A stretch of DNA of 20,239 nt, from positions 1 to 20,239 of the IMG/VR virus record IMGVR_UViG_3300029319_000676; one strand, 5' to 3'. Source of the DNA: a virus. Made by a program: the position numbers and the translations under genes. Of this stretch, positions 4,592-13,269 are shown in pieces; positions within the stretch are counted from its first letter, which is position 1; each line of letters opens with the position of its first letter. Under the pieces are notes generated by a model that saw nothing but the letters and a program-made list of their open reading frames with translations, had not been told where the DNA came from and searched no databases.

Positions 4592-5899
4592 CTAGTAAAC
4601 TGACTGGGCAATTGAACCCACTGTGGATATATTACCAGTTCTGACGCGGTTGTCAAGTGTATTTAGCGCATCTTCGTTCAATGACAGATAATCAGGCTGA
4701 TATATGTAATCGCGATAGATGGTGTTTATGTATTTGGCGACATTCTGCACGGCCGTGAGGTTTTGGTCTGGGCGGGTTCTATAAATGCTGGCCAATTCCT
4801 TACGAAGCTTAGTGACGTTCTTCACAGGATCCTTGGCCTCCTTCGAGCGAAGAGAAAGATACAAGTCAACAAGCAGTTTATCTGTCAGTGTAATATCAAC
4901 ATTGGTCGGGAGTTTTTTGCGATCTATGTTAAGAACCTTGAATGTACCACATTTGCGGGACAGAACCCTCTCTTGATACAGGGGATTGTTCTCGGTGAAT
5001 GTCTTATAGGCGCTAACGGTCAGATGCTTAAGATCACTGATGTCAGTTAAGTATGTCTTGTCATAATATACATCAAAGAAGTTATCCTCTGTCACAAAAC
5101 TGTTAAGCGACTGAACATAGAACCGAGAGAAATACTTCTTTGCAGCATCGGAGAACAAGTCGGCAGTCAAAACCCAAGGAGTATTCTTGTTGACAATCAA
5201 GCCAAATTTCTTGGCTGCCTTGATATAGAATTCAAAGTTTGGGTCGCTTATCCAGTTGTCGTACTTATATTCATCATCCTGTGCAGGGCCGAGATCAATG
5301 GATACGGACAAGCCCGAGATGAAAGAATTGCAGGCATCAGTCAATAGATAGCTGGTCTTTGTGACAGGGATGAAAGCTGCAACTTCATTTAGGTATCCGA
5401 ACCACGACCTAATAAAGGCGTTGAAGTTGGTTATCTTGTTACTCTCGTCAAGTGTTAGACCAGCGAGATAAGAGTTATACAGTTGCTGAGTGTAGTCGCT
5501 ATAGATTCTTGTGGGATCGTTGTAGGCCTGATATGCCTTCATATCATAGATCTTTTCGTTTGCGCCCTCTGTTCTTAGAACGCCAAGGATTGTTGCAGTT
5601 CTCATGTGGGCGGCAAGCTCTTCAAACGCCGCAACAACAAAGTTAAGCGCAAACTGATTCTGTCTCCCAACGGTTCGGAGCGGCTCCAGATTAGAGAAGG
5701 CCGGGATGATCGTGTTCTGAATTCTATCCACTCTGCCAAAATACTGCTTTTCGTACCATGTGTCAAGGGGAACTTTCACATCAGACGGATATATTGCCTC
5801 CTTATACATGAGTCTCTGGAAATAAAGCGCAAAGGAGGACAGGCCGTTGTTGCCAGTCGGATTCTGTAAATCTTCCGGGGTGTAGTCAAACGTTGTCAT
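4592..5899 (-). CDS. Unknown 435-aa protein, probably virion structural
   Basis: I do not recognise this protein. It is soluble in appearance, rich in Tyr, Asn and Phe, without signal peptide, membrane segment or known catalytic motif; this composition resembles phage baseplate or tail proteins. It starts at the ATG of TAATG, sharing one base with the stop of the large hub-like gene, so it is translated together with the baseplate set. It is the last gene before the replication block, and the polymerase ribosome-binding site overlaps its stop. A baseplate-wedge or tail-fibre-attachment role is inferred from position only. Confidence 0.75.
   Translation of the reverse strand: MTTFDYTPEDLQNPTGNNGLSSFALYFQRLMYKEAIYPSDVKVPLDTWYEKQYFGRVDRIQNTIIPAFSNLEPLRTVGRQNQFALNFVVAAFEELAAHMRTATILGVLRTEGANEKIYDMKAYQAYNDPTRIYSDYTQQLYNSYLAGLTLDESNKITNFNAFIRSWFGYLNEVAAFIPVTKTSYLLTDACNSFISGLSVSIDLGPAQDDEYKYDNWISDPNFEFYIKAAKKFGLIVNKNTPWVLTADLFSDAAKKYFSRFYVQSLNSFVTEDNFFDVYYDKTYLTDISDLKHLTVSAYKTFTENNPLYQERVLSRKCGTFKVLNIDRKKLPTNVDITLTDKLLVDLYLSLRSKEAKDPVKNVTKLRKELASIYRTRPDQNLTAVQNVAKYINTIYRDYIYQPDYLSLNEDALNTLDNRVRTGNISTVGSIAQSVY
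4627..4656 (-). promoter_or_regulatory. Promoter candidate before the DNA polymerase gene
   Basis: Perfect TTGACA (4656-4651) followed at 16 to 19 bases by an AT-only stretch offering TAATAT or TATATC as the -10 (4634-4626). It lies in the end of the 435-aa gene, about 45 bases before the polymerase start, and would let the replication block be transcribed apart from the virion genes. Confidence 0.45.
5738..5766 (-). promoter_or_regulatory. Weak promoter candidate inside the 435-aa gene
   Basis: TTGACA (5766-5761), a 17-base spacer and TATTTT (5743-5738). It lies within the first part of the 435-aa gene and has no gene start nearby, so it may be chance or may feed the replication block from a distance. 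Confidence 0.25.
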
Positions 5900-8800
5900 T
5901 AGAACTTATCTCTCCCCTGTGTTGTTTTCGATGCTGCTCGAGCTCCGGCTTGATGTGCCGGGGCCGGTTCTGGCGTAGTGGGATCGGGCGTGAAGTTAAA
6001 TTCCGGTGGGGCGGATTCTGGTTCGACGTCGGGATTAATGGTGAGAGCACTCGGCTGCAGCTCCTGTTGTTTGAAATCGACTCCTTGGTGAAGAGCGCGG
6101 ATCGAAACATCGAAGCTGTTGGGGGTAATGGTTGATTCTACGCTAGTCACTAAATAATACCCATGCAGTCCCAGATAATCTAAATATGTCTGATCAGCAT
6201 TTATCAAGCTTGGATTAACATAAATATACATTCCGTTCTTGTATAAGTTATTGCCAACCAGATCTATGTTTGTTGAATACAGCTCCCTCAACTGCTCTGG
6301 TCCGAGCGCGCCTTGCTTTTGAATTCGAGACTCACGAAGATATGGCTGATCTTCTCTCTGGAAGTTGATGTTCTTTACAAGTCCACAGGCTGAGCCCAAG
6401 TAGTGATGATAGATCCCTTTCCTCCGGTCACTGGCTTCGTTTCGGCCGGTCAAAGCATGTGGCTTGGAATCCGTCGAATACAATATGATCCCCGGCTCAA
6501 CAAAAGATGGGTTAGGCTCCTGATATATTGAGCGCACGCCATCACGCAATTGCGATACCGTATAGGTCCTCCTTGGGTTGTACCGGCTGCGGCCTTTACT
6601 ATTGGTGTTCAATGTAAGCGGCCTCGCATCAAAACGTTGCTCAAACTTAAAACTATCACCGAAACACTTCGAGGACAGAGCAGCTGTAATGAGGTCTTTA
6701 CATACATCTTTGATAAAATACAAGAGATAGTAATTTGAACGCTCGTTCTTGATAACATTGTTCTTAAACCAAATCTGGAAAGCATCCAGCGAAATCGGGA
6801 TACTCCCAATGTTCATTGTTCTAAAAATACCGTTTAGTTGGCTAAAGCTTTCTGGGCTTTCTGTAGCAAATTTCTCAACCTTACTAATATCTCTTAACGA
6901 ATAGCCACAGTCTATAAGACCTTCTAGATTCTCAATCTTGAATGCTTGCAGAGGGTCAATCATTTCTACGTCGGACAGAAAAAATTTAAAGTTCAGGCCG
7001 TCTGAACCCAACTCTTCAGGATAGTTCTCCTTAATCTGCTCCAGAACGGCATCAAATAGGTCGCCTAAGTAAAAGTACGGGATGCCAACCCTGTCGGCTT
7101 TTTCTATCTTCTGAAATCTTTCAAGCTCAGCTTGACCGGCGGCCTCGGAAACGTCTTTACCAGTTCCAGCTTTGTTCTTGTTGATGGCATCAAGGGTTGC
7201 TGTGCTAAGTTCGCCTACTGTGGTGATGTCTAGTTGAGTGCCAAGCTTTCTCTTTACGCGGGCCGAGCGTTGTTCTGGTGTTAAATCTGAGTAATTTGCC
7301 TGTGACAGCTCGAAAGGATTGACATTTAGGTAATGTATCTTTGTTCCCGAATCCCCTTCGCTAAAGAACAATCCATTCAAAAACTTTTTATATTTAACAT
7401 TCCTGTCAATTGAACGAAGATCTTTTATTTCCTGCTGCAACTCTTCCACTTTAGTTTTATTTGCATCCTTTTGAGCCCTTGTTGCACCATCTGGGACTTC
7501 TTCCTTCAACTTCTTGATTTTGCTTTCGACGTCCTTGATATCTTTGGCAAGTGTTTTACCAGACTCATCAAGTATATTAGAAGTTCTGCCGCTGAGCAGG
7601 CCGGCAAGACTGGCCCTGTAGTTGATCGACAACTCCAGACTACCATTTTGATTAAAATTAATCTGATGCTGCACCATCTGTAGATACAGTGTTGTCTTTG
7701 AGCTGTTGATGGCCTGCCACAATTTCTTGGCTTTCCCTGAGTCGTTCATCAATTCTTCCAGCGCCACAAGAGGGGGAGCGGACCAGCCGGCAGTAACCTG
7801 AACTCTAAAGTCTTTTCCGTCATATTCTCTATGCTGCAGCTTTTTCTTAATATCGTCCGGACATGTCTTGTCCGATGGAGATGCGTCATTATTTGAGCCT
7901 GCTTTTTTCCTCTGCTTTCTCAGCGATGGGGAGTTAATAATTAAGTCCAAGAAGTTTGGCTGTGCTTCGCCTGCTTGGCGGGCACCATTGAAGAAATCGT
8001 TGACTGACTGGAAATACATAACCAGATTTGCCGTGATGTTGTTATCAACCTCAGCAGGCTGCACACCATCCAGCGACCAACTAAAGGATTTGATACCTGC
8101 TCCGGGGACGCGACCGCCGCTTGGACTCAATATGTCTTCAATTTGATCTTGTGTTAGAAAATTTGGAATCCTAAGATCTCTAACGACTGGCTTCTTGGTA
8201 TTTGGGTCTATTGCGATCTTACCATCCTCATCATACTCAAGTCTAGATATTTTTATGTATGGCGTAAGCAACCCATAAATGTCAGGGCAAATGTTTAAGA
8301 ACTCCTTGGTTCCGACGCGGCCAGACTCAATCCTGTTCAATACTGTTCCGGGATCGCCATTACTGTTCAGCCGGATAAGATTTTTATATTTTGCAATGTG
8401 TTCGGAGTTTGTCTTCCGGATCTCCGTCAGTTTTGATATGTTCTCTAAAAGAAAGCACTGAAAATCATACGGATTTAAGTTTGGAGGACGAACCACTGGA
8501 CCGTCGTTAAAATCGGCATCTGTGATGTTCGAGGCGGCGGACTGACCTAAAGGAGAATCAGTGGCGTTTCCACCGTCAGAAACACCAAAAAACTGATAGA
8601 TATAGTTTAGCTCCCTGTTTCTTCTTCTCCTGTCATCGCCTTTATACCTTGGCGTCAGGGCGGATGCGTCTATATCGGGACGCAATACCTCGAAGAGATT
8701 CAGAACCTGAACGTTGACATCATAATTCGGCTCGTCGAAGAAGCCCTGCACGGCGTTAAAGTTAGACTTGACTTCATTGCCTATAAGATCAAGGCGCGAC

Positions 8801-9588
8801 GGGGTAAATTTCCCTGGGATAGACTCGGTGAGGATGGCCGGATTAGTTGGATCAGCAATTGTGTCATTGATTAAGCTGAGGCCGGCCTCATAACGATCCC
8901 GGAGCGAACCACCCTCTCGGTAGCGCGGCTCAAGAGACGCTTGAATTTCATACAGCACCTTAGCAGTGTTTATCAGGGCAGGTGATGCTAACATTGCGGA
9001 TGTTTGCAAGACGTCTCGAATATATCGTCTCCGGAGATATTCCAAAACTGCGGGGCTGAAAAGGGCTGTTGGAAGTTTGCCGTTTATTGCTCCCTGACTA
9101 TAGGTGTTTTGGGATGGGCCCTTTAGCGAATCTTTTTCCTTGATCCCAGTTATAAATTTTGGTTGGAGTGACTCGTTAAACAAATTGCCCAGAGCGACTC
9201 GAACAATTTGATCGGATGTTTTTAAGCCAGATGCCCTATTGGCAGCAAATTGCTGAGGGTTTATGCCTGTTACAAGACCAATCTTACGACCAGCATTCAT
9301 ATACAACGGAATCTTGTTGTTATTCAGGACTGTCATCGCCTGATCAACATTCTGAACACCTGTTGTACTTTGCTCTTGACCTTCTAGGCGAGGTCCGACG
9401 CCGGCTTCTTTTGTGACTTTTTCAATCTCAGCTTGAGACATGGGATAGGATTCCACAAAAATATCCAACGCCGTTGGATCAAAGAGATTCGCATTGTAGT
9501 ATTCACTTAGAAGCTGGAGTATTGATAGCTCAAGGGTAGAGTAATCAAAGTTATCATGCTTAAAGATGTTTGTTGCTTGCTGTGCCAC
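5899..9588 (-). CDS. Large baseplate protein with hub-like C-terminus
   Basis: A 1229-aa virion protein, the largest in the window. A charged coiled-coil stretch is seen at about residues 690-745 (ESKIKKLKEEV, EELQQEIKDL). Residues about 1060-1190 resemble a tail-hub domain: the pattern LVGNNLYKNGMYIYVNPSL then LGLHGYYLVTSVESTITPNS is typical of the beta-barrel hub proteins (gp27/gpD-like) that join tail tube and spike. The last 55 residues are proline- and acid-rich (PESAPPEF, PDPTTPEPAPAH) and look like a flexible tail. No lysozyme or peptidase motif was seen. The start is GTG with AAGGAG eight bases upstream. It follows the gp53-like gene and shares one base with the next gene. Hub identity is an inference from the C-terminal pattern and position. 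Confidence 0.65.
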   Translation of the reverse strand: MAQQATNIFKHDNFDYSTLELSILQLLSEYYNANLFDPTALDIFVESYPMSQAEIEKVTKEAGVGPRLEGQEQSTTGVQNVDQAMTVLNNNKIPLYMNAGRKIGLVTGINPQQFAANRASGLKTSDQIVRVALGNLFNESLQPKFITGIKEKDSLKGPSQNTYSQGAINGKLPTALFSPAVLEYLRRRYIRDVLQTSAMLASPALINTAKVLYEIQASLEPRYREGGSLRDRYEAGLSLINDTIADPTNPAILTESIPGKFTPSRLDLIGNEVKSNFNAVQGFFDEPNYDVNVQVLNLFEVLRPDIDASALTPRYKGDDRRRRNRELNYIYQFFGVSDGGNATDSPLGQSAASNITDADFNDGPVVRPPNLNPYDFQCFLLENISKLTEIRKTNSEHIAKYKNLIRLNSNGDPGTVLNRIESGRVGTKEFLNICPDIYGLLTPYIKISRLEYDEDGKIAIDPNTKKPVVRDLRIPNFLTQDQIEDILSPSGGRVPGAGIKSFSWSLDGVQPAEVDNNITANLVMYFQSVNDFFNGARQAGEAQPNFLDLIINSPSLRKQRKKAGSNNDASPSDKTCPDDIKKKLQHREYDGKDFRVQVTAGWSAPPLVALEELMNDSGKAKKLWQAINSSKTTLYLQMVQHQINFNQNGSLELSINYRASLAGLLSGRTSNILDESGKTLAKDIKDVESKIKKLKEEVPDGATRAQKDANKTKVEELQQEIKDLRSIDRNVKYKKFLNGLFFSEGDSGTKIHYLNVNPFELSQANYSDLTPEQRSARVKRKLGTQLDITTVGELSTATLDAINKNKAGTGKDVSEAAGQAELERFQKIEKADRVGIPYFYLGDLFDAVLEQIKENYPEELGSDGLNFKFFLSDVEMIDPLQAFKIENLEGLIDCGYSLRDISKVEKFATESPESFSQLNGIFRTMNIGSIPISLDAFQIWFKNNVIKNERSNYYLLYFIKDVCKDLITAALSSKCFGDSFKFEQRFDARPLTLNTNSKGRSRYNPRRTYTVSQLRDGVRSIYQEPNPSFVEPGIILYSTDSKPHALTGRNEASDRRKGIYHHYLGSACGLVKNINFQREDQPYLRESRIQKQGALGPEQLRELYSTNIDLVGNNLYKNGMYIYVNPSLINADQTYLDYLGLHGYYLVTSVESTITPNSFDVSIRALHQGVDFKQQELQPSALTINPDVEPESAPPEFNFTPDPTTPEPAPAHQAGARAASKTTQGRDKF

Positions 9589-9598
9589 TCAAAACTCC

Positions 9599-9937
9599 TT
9601 ACTTATCGTAGTATCTTAATATATCCTGCAGTGGTAGTGGGATATATACCAAATCTCCCACAGTTAAATCTGCTTCTGTCGGCTTTTGATTAAACAGAGC
9701 GATGACCCACCAATACTGGGCGGAGTCATAATACTGGATTGCCAGTTTATAATAGCGATCGCCGGTTCTCCAAACGTGTCGGACTTTAGTCAACTCCTTA
9801 GTCTCCTGCACTGACGGATAGGCAAGTTCAGGGGTGGAGTAGTGTCGAATAGAGTTTATGTCTCTCTCTTCCATAGTCTTGTCATACAACTCGTTCTGGT
9901 TTAGGAAGACCTTTCTTCTGTCATATCGTGTAGGCAT
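9599..9937 (-). CDS. gp53-like baseplate wedge protein with LysM domain
   Basis: A 112-aa protein. Residues about 53-104 form a LysM-like fold as used in baseplates: VWRTGDRYYKLAIQYY, YWWVIALFNQ, then TVGDLVYIPLPLQDIL, where 'GD-vyIP' is the usual LysM end. T4 gp53 and the P2/Mu gpX family carry this domain, which holds wedges to the central tube or hub; here it is a structural module rather than a cell-wall hydrolase part. It starts in a TAATG overlap with the upstream gene, and its own stop overlaps the AAGGAG site of the next gene, so it is tightly coupled within the baseplate set. Confidence 0.75.
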   Translation of the reverse strand: MPTRYDRRKVFLNQNELYDKTMEERDINSIRHYSTPELAYPSVQETKELTKVRHVWRTGDRYYKLAIQYYDSAQYWWVIALFNQKPTEADLTVGDLVYIPLPLQDILRYYDK

Positions 9938-10809
9938 TAGTTATTCTCCAGAAGCTCAGCATCTAAAGCCTGATTGATCGTTGTTTCCGTGCCGGCAGCT
10001 GTATCAGATGTAATCGTGCTAGTTGTGTTCCGAAGCATCGCAGCATTAGGAAATTTGTTACTGAGTGATTCGCTGCCACCAAAGGATCCATACTTATCAA
10101 AGCCAGTCAGATGAGTATGTAGGACGCCAAAAGTAAAGTTTAAGCTAACCTTTTTTGGAATATAACTGTTCTCTTTGGTTACCTTTGAAATAGAATTGGC
10201 TCCGGAGCCACCAGGGGCTCGATCAAGGGAAGCCAAACCAGCAGCATCAAAATTTACTCCCAGTGATTCTAATGGGTCAGCGCCAAATCTAACGCTCACG
10301 CTGCTTTGCTGCTCACTACCAGGGATAGTTTCATTCGATCTCCCAACATTCCTTAATATAAACCCACCCTCGCCCATGTCAGGGGCATATGTAACACCGC
10401 CCTGAATATATCCATACAGGAAGTCTGCGCTTTGTGCATTGCTAATTAAATTAGTCCATTTCAACCCCAGCAGAGGGGCGGCCTTGAGCGTGTTCTGTGC
10501 AGACCTTTCAACCTTTGAATACATTGGATACTGAAACTCAATCAATCGGTTGATATTAATCAGATTATTGATTGCAGCATCCATGTTATCAGAGACAACA
10601 TCAAAGCCCAATGTAATAGTTCTTTGTGTGTTCTCGAACGTTACCAATGGGTCCATGCGACCATAAACGTTTTGTGAGTTCCAGTTAGAACTATATGCAT
10701 CTTGAAACTGGGTCACCCAACCCTCAAACGTAACCTGTTCATCCGTGGGGAGATGCTTGATAGATATGGTGAAAAATGGATCAGTTCTTAGTGAGGGCGA
10801 TAATGGCAT
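9937..10809 (-). CDS. Baseplate tube-initiator-like protein (gp48/gp54 type?)
   Basis: A 290-aa protein. The N-terminal half reads like a tail-tube-fold protein: FEGWVTQFQDAYSSNWNSQN, then GRMDPLVTFENTQRTITLGF and a helix with NNLININRLIEFQYP. The stretch 'W-s--vyGR-DPl-tfe-T-R-i-l-f-v' is close to what is seen in T4 gp54 and its relatives, which cap the hub and start tube polymerisation. The C-terminal third (about 200-290) is Ser/Thr/Gly-rich and probably flexible. The position between tape measure and gp53-like wedge protein fits a baseplate-tube junction role. The call rests on short patterns, so the exact gp48 or gp54 equivalence is uncertain. Confidence 0.55.
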   Translation of the reverse strand: MPLSPSLRTDPFFTISIKHLPTDEQVTFEGWVTQFQDAYSSNWNSQNVYGRMDPLVTFENTQRTITLGFDVVSDNMDAAINNLININRLIEFQYPMYSKVERSAQNTLKAAPLLGLKWTNLISNAQSADFLYGYIQGGVTYAPDMGEGGFILRNVGRSNETIPGSEQQSSVSVRFGADPLESLGVNFDAAGLASLDRAPGGSGANSISKVTKENSYIPKKVSLNFTFGVLHTHLTGFDKYGSFGGSESLSNKFPNAAMLRNTTSTITSDTAAGTETTINQALDAELLENN

Positions 10810-10822
10810 TTAACTTGTTCTC

Positions 10823-12691
10823 CTACGCATTGGTATATGGCGAGAATGCGCTTCTCGCTTTTTCGGAATTGAGAGCCCTAATCGAAAAGTCCTCAAGTTT
10901 CTCATTGCCGACATGGACAGAGATCTGCTGTGGTCCTTGAGATTGGTTCTTCACGGTGTCAATTAGTTCTCTAAGAAGCTCTTGCGAAATTACCTCGGAA
11001 CCTTGACCGCCTGTAATCAAAAGCTCGCCCGGGTGGACCATAGCCTGTTCTGTGGTAATTGTACCACCGGAACGGAATCCGGGTGTCGGTGTTGCTGCAG
11101 CTGGGGCTTCAGATCCGCCGCCGCTAAATGCTGCAATTCCCCCGGCGCCGGCTATAGCAGCATAAGTAAGCAGTGAAGCGCCTCCAGTGAACGGCGCGGC
11201 GACAAGAGCGGCAATACCAGCAGCTGCAAGTCCAACACCAACGAACCTGCCCAAAGCGCTCGAAGCCCCGGCAATGAAGCCGGCAAAGCTTCCAATGCCC
11301 TCAATTATGGGAACAATCAAATTGTCAATAAGAGGCTTGCCGGCGATTAACATTTGTTTAAATGCGTTGGACAACTGATCCATTGCTGCTTGTGATTGTC
11401 TTGCAGCCTCTGCCATCTCTTCCTGATTCATTCTCTGGATTTCCAATTCTTCATTGGTGGCTCCAAGAAGCTCCTTTGTCTTTGTGGTTGACAACCCTAA
11501 AGCAGATGCAAACGCTTCAAGTTGAGCGCCAGAGACGTCCTCAATTGATACACCAGCTTGATCAAAGCCATCGCGAAGCATCTTGATCCCTTCGATAGGG
11601 TCCTCAAACGATGCGTTCAGCATGTCCATTGAATTCAAGAATGGACCGCCAAGAATCGCGTTCAAACGTCCAACTGTTTCACCAGCTTGATCGAATGTCT
11701 TAAACTTGTCGACAACCTCGACAAGTGTACCCAGCTCTGTGCCGAGTGCCTTGGCGGTGACAGCCAACTCTTCAAATGCTTTTTGACTATCATCGCCGAA
11801 ACGAACAAGGAAGTCTTTGTTTGCAGCAAACTGGCCACCGAGTGTGTCTACATCAACTCCAAGGCTGCGAGCTGTCGAGGCAAGATCAATAAGCAAGTCG
11901 TTGGCTTGATCTACATCCATGCCCAGAGCCTGAGTGGCAGTCTGGATAACCTCGGCTTGATTCGCAAAACTGAAGCCTAGTCTGTTCAGTTGAACAGTTG
12001 TCTCTGCGATTGCCCCTTGCTGTTGCTCTGAAAGATATGTGAAGTCTGTGAATTCATTCTTCAATGCTCCAACAGCCTGTGCAGCATCATCCAGGCTAGC
12101 GCCGATTGCAATGGTGTTAAGACCGACATTTCGTATCGTGTCGTCAAATTCTCTGCCGGCGCCGGTTGATTTCCGGAACTCGGCAGTGACCCTATCTGCC
12201 TCAACGGCAAAATCCGTTAGCTCCTGGGCGACCTTAAAGATCGCGTCTTTAAGAAGTTGTCCGCTGGCAACTGACTCCATAGCTTCGGCGCCAAAACTAG
12301 CGAGGCTTGTCGATCCCTGGCTAGCAAATTGAGCAAACTTCTCAAACCCTCCTTCGAGTCCGAAAAGGGATCCCCTCAACGATTCGAAAAGTTGTTCACC
12401 TACTTTTTGTTGTTCTTGAAGCTCTTCCTCAGCAGCGGAATTGCGTTCTTTGGCCTCTGTGAGTCCGTTGATGGCCTCTATCTGAGCTTTAATGCGCGCT
12501 GTTTGGCGGTCAATATCTGCGGTAGCTTCTTCTAGCTGCTGAGCATCAGCTGTTGCTTCGGCCGCGGCCTGGCGTTTTACGGCTTCTGCTAATAGTTTTT
12601 TCTCTGTTTTTATCAGCTCTTGCTTAAGTTCAATCTCAAGCTGTAATTCACGATTTCGTTCTTTGAGCTGTTCAATGGTAAGTTCTGCCAT
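10823..12691 (-). CDS. Tail tape measure protein
   Basis: A 622-aa protein that sets tail length and is ejected ahead of the DNA. Residues 1-110 are a long Glu/Lys/Gln/Ala-rich coiled coil (ERNRELQLEIELKQELIK). The middle (about 120-440) is helical and repetitive in style (TATQALGMDVDQANDLLIDL, TAKALGTELGTLVEVVDKF), as in phage tail tape measures of the TP901 kind. A hydrophobic Ala/Gly-rich segment at about 450-525 (VGLAAAGIAALVAAPF) could insert into the host membrane. The C-terminal end (GFRSGGTITTEQAMVHPGEL) is a familiar tape-measure ending. The length is close to that of T4 gp29 (590 aa), so a tail of roughly 90-100 nm is expected. It starts at an ATG behind GGAGG, downstream of the chaperone genes, as usual. 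Confidence 0.85.
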   Translation of the reverse strand: MAELTIEQLKERNRELQLEIELKQELIKTEKKLLAEAVKRQAAAEATADAQQLEEATADIDRQTARIKAQIEAINGLTEAKERNSAAEEELQEQQKVGEQLFESLRGSLFGLEGGFEKFAQFASQGSTSLASFGAEAMESVASGQLLKDAIFKVAQELTDFAVEADRVTAEFRKSTGAGREFDDTIRNVGLNTIAIGASLDDAAQAVGALKNEFTDFTYLSEQQQGAIAETTVQLNRLGFSFANQAEVIQTATQALGMDVDQANDLLIDLASTARSLGVDVDTLGGQFAANKDFLVRFGDDSQKAFEELAVTAKALGTELGTLVEVVDKFKTFDQAGETVGRLNAILGGPFLNSMDMLNASFEDPIEGIKMLRDGFDQAGVSIEDVSGAQLEAFASALGLSTTKTKELLGATNEELEIQRMNQEEMAEAARQSQAAMDQLSNAFKQMLIAGKPLIDNLIVPIIEGIGSFAGFIAGASSALGRFVGVGLAAAGIAALVAAPFTGGASLLTYAAIAGAGGIAAFSGGGSEAPAAATPTPGFRSGGTITTEQAMVHPGELLITGGQGSEVISQELLRELIDTVKNQSQGPQQISVHVGNEKLEDFSIRALNSEKARSAFSPYTNA

Positions 12692-12702
12692 TTATAAACC
12701 TC

Positions 12703-13038
12703 CTAGTTTTTAAATGGCCACCTTAAGCCTGTTTCTTTCTCAAAATTTTCAACCGCTCTATTGAGAGAATATTTTGATTTCATGGTCTTTGGATTGTCAA
12801 GACCGTTTTTGATATACGAATCCATGTAGCGCTTTTCTCTACCGAGCGCTTTCATAAATGATTCAACCTGTGATGTGGATCCCATGAGACGCAGAGGGAT
12901 ATCGATTCCGCCGAAATACAAATCAAGCATCATCTTGCGAACTTGATTAGCAAACTTGCTTGCTACTGCTGCTCTTTCGGTTAGTGGCTTGCCAATGTTA
13001 TTTAGATCTACTATCTCTTCTTCTACGATATCGCTCAT
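12703..13038 (-). CDS. Unknown 111-aa protein between chaperones and tape measure
   Basis: I do not recognise it. It is mainly helical and charged, with an acidic start (SDIVEEEIVDLNNIG) and a basic, aromatic end (NFEKETGLRWPFKN), with no signal peptide or membrane segment. It starts at an ATG with AGGGAC upstream, and ends 11 bases before the tape measure. Its slot, after the gp26/gp51-like frameshift pair and before the tape measure, suggests a helper in tail assembly or a small baseplate component; this is inference from position. An AT-rich box (13055-13068) upstream may give it its own late promoter. Confidence 0.7.
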   Translation of the reverse strand: MSDIVEEEIVDLNNIGKPLTERAAVASKFANQVRKMMLDLYFGGIDIPLRLMGSTSQVESFMKALGREKRYMDSYIKNGLDNPKTMKSKYSLNRAVENFEKETGLRWPFKN

Positions 13039-13054
13039 GTGTAAAGGTCCCTGT

Positions 13055-13068
13055 TTAAATATAAATAG
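13055..13068 (-). promoter_or_regulatory. AT-rich box, possible late promoter (half match)
   Basis: Minus strand CTATTTATATTTAA, sharing its first eight bases with the box at 19885-19898. It ends 16 bases before the 111-aa gene start, in one of the few gaps of the virion block. Confidence 0.3.
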
Positions 13069-13086
13069 TTCCTAAAAAGAAAGAAT

Positions 13087-13269
13087 TTATCTTGTTCTTG
13101 CTTTCTCCATTCTCTCTTTTTGATCTTTGAACTCTTTTGATAGCCTATCGAGGAACCACCGACGCAGAGCAATGGGTAGATTATATAGCTCAGTGAACGA
13201 CCAGCCGCCGTGATGTTTAAGCAAAAAGAACTCTTCGTATACTGCTTCTTGATACTCAGGCGTTAGGCC
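13087..13269 (-). CDS. gp51-like chaperone segment, reached by frameshift
   Basis: A 60-codon reading frame that continues the gp26-like gene in the +1 (= -2) frame from the T7 run. Its protein reads GLTPEYQEAVYEEFFLLKHH and on through LYNLPIALRRWFLDRLSKEF to a charged end (QKERMEKARTR). The 'mp---rr-fi-kl--e---qk' pattern is that of T4-type gp51 and other tail-chaperone C-terminal parts. The frame has no ATG or GTG before its last few codons and is closed by a TGA just upstream of the T run, so it can only be made as a fusion of about 334 aa with the gp26-like protein, unless the 7-T run is a sequence error. In many phages such frameshift pairs guide tape measure folding, and the tape measure follows here. 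Confidence 0.7.
   Translation of the reverse strand, partial: GLTPEYQEAVYEEFFLLKHHGGWSFTELYNLPIALRRWFLDRLSKEFKDQKERMEKARTR

Noticed and set aside
13060-13067. Perfect T4-late-type TATAAATA on the plus strand
   Set aside because: It points into the antisense of the chaperone genes, where no plus-strand gene exists. The minus-strand reading fits the CTATTTA box family better.
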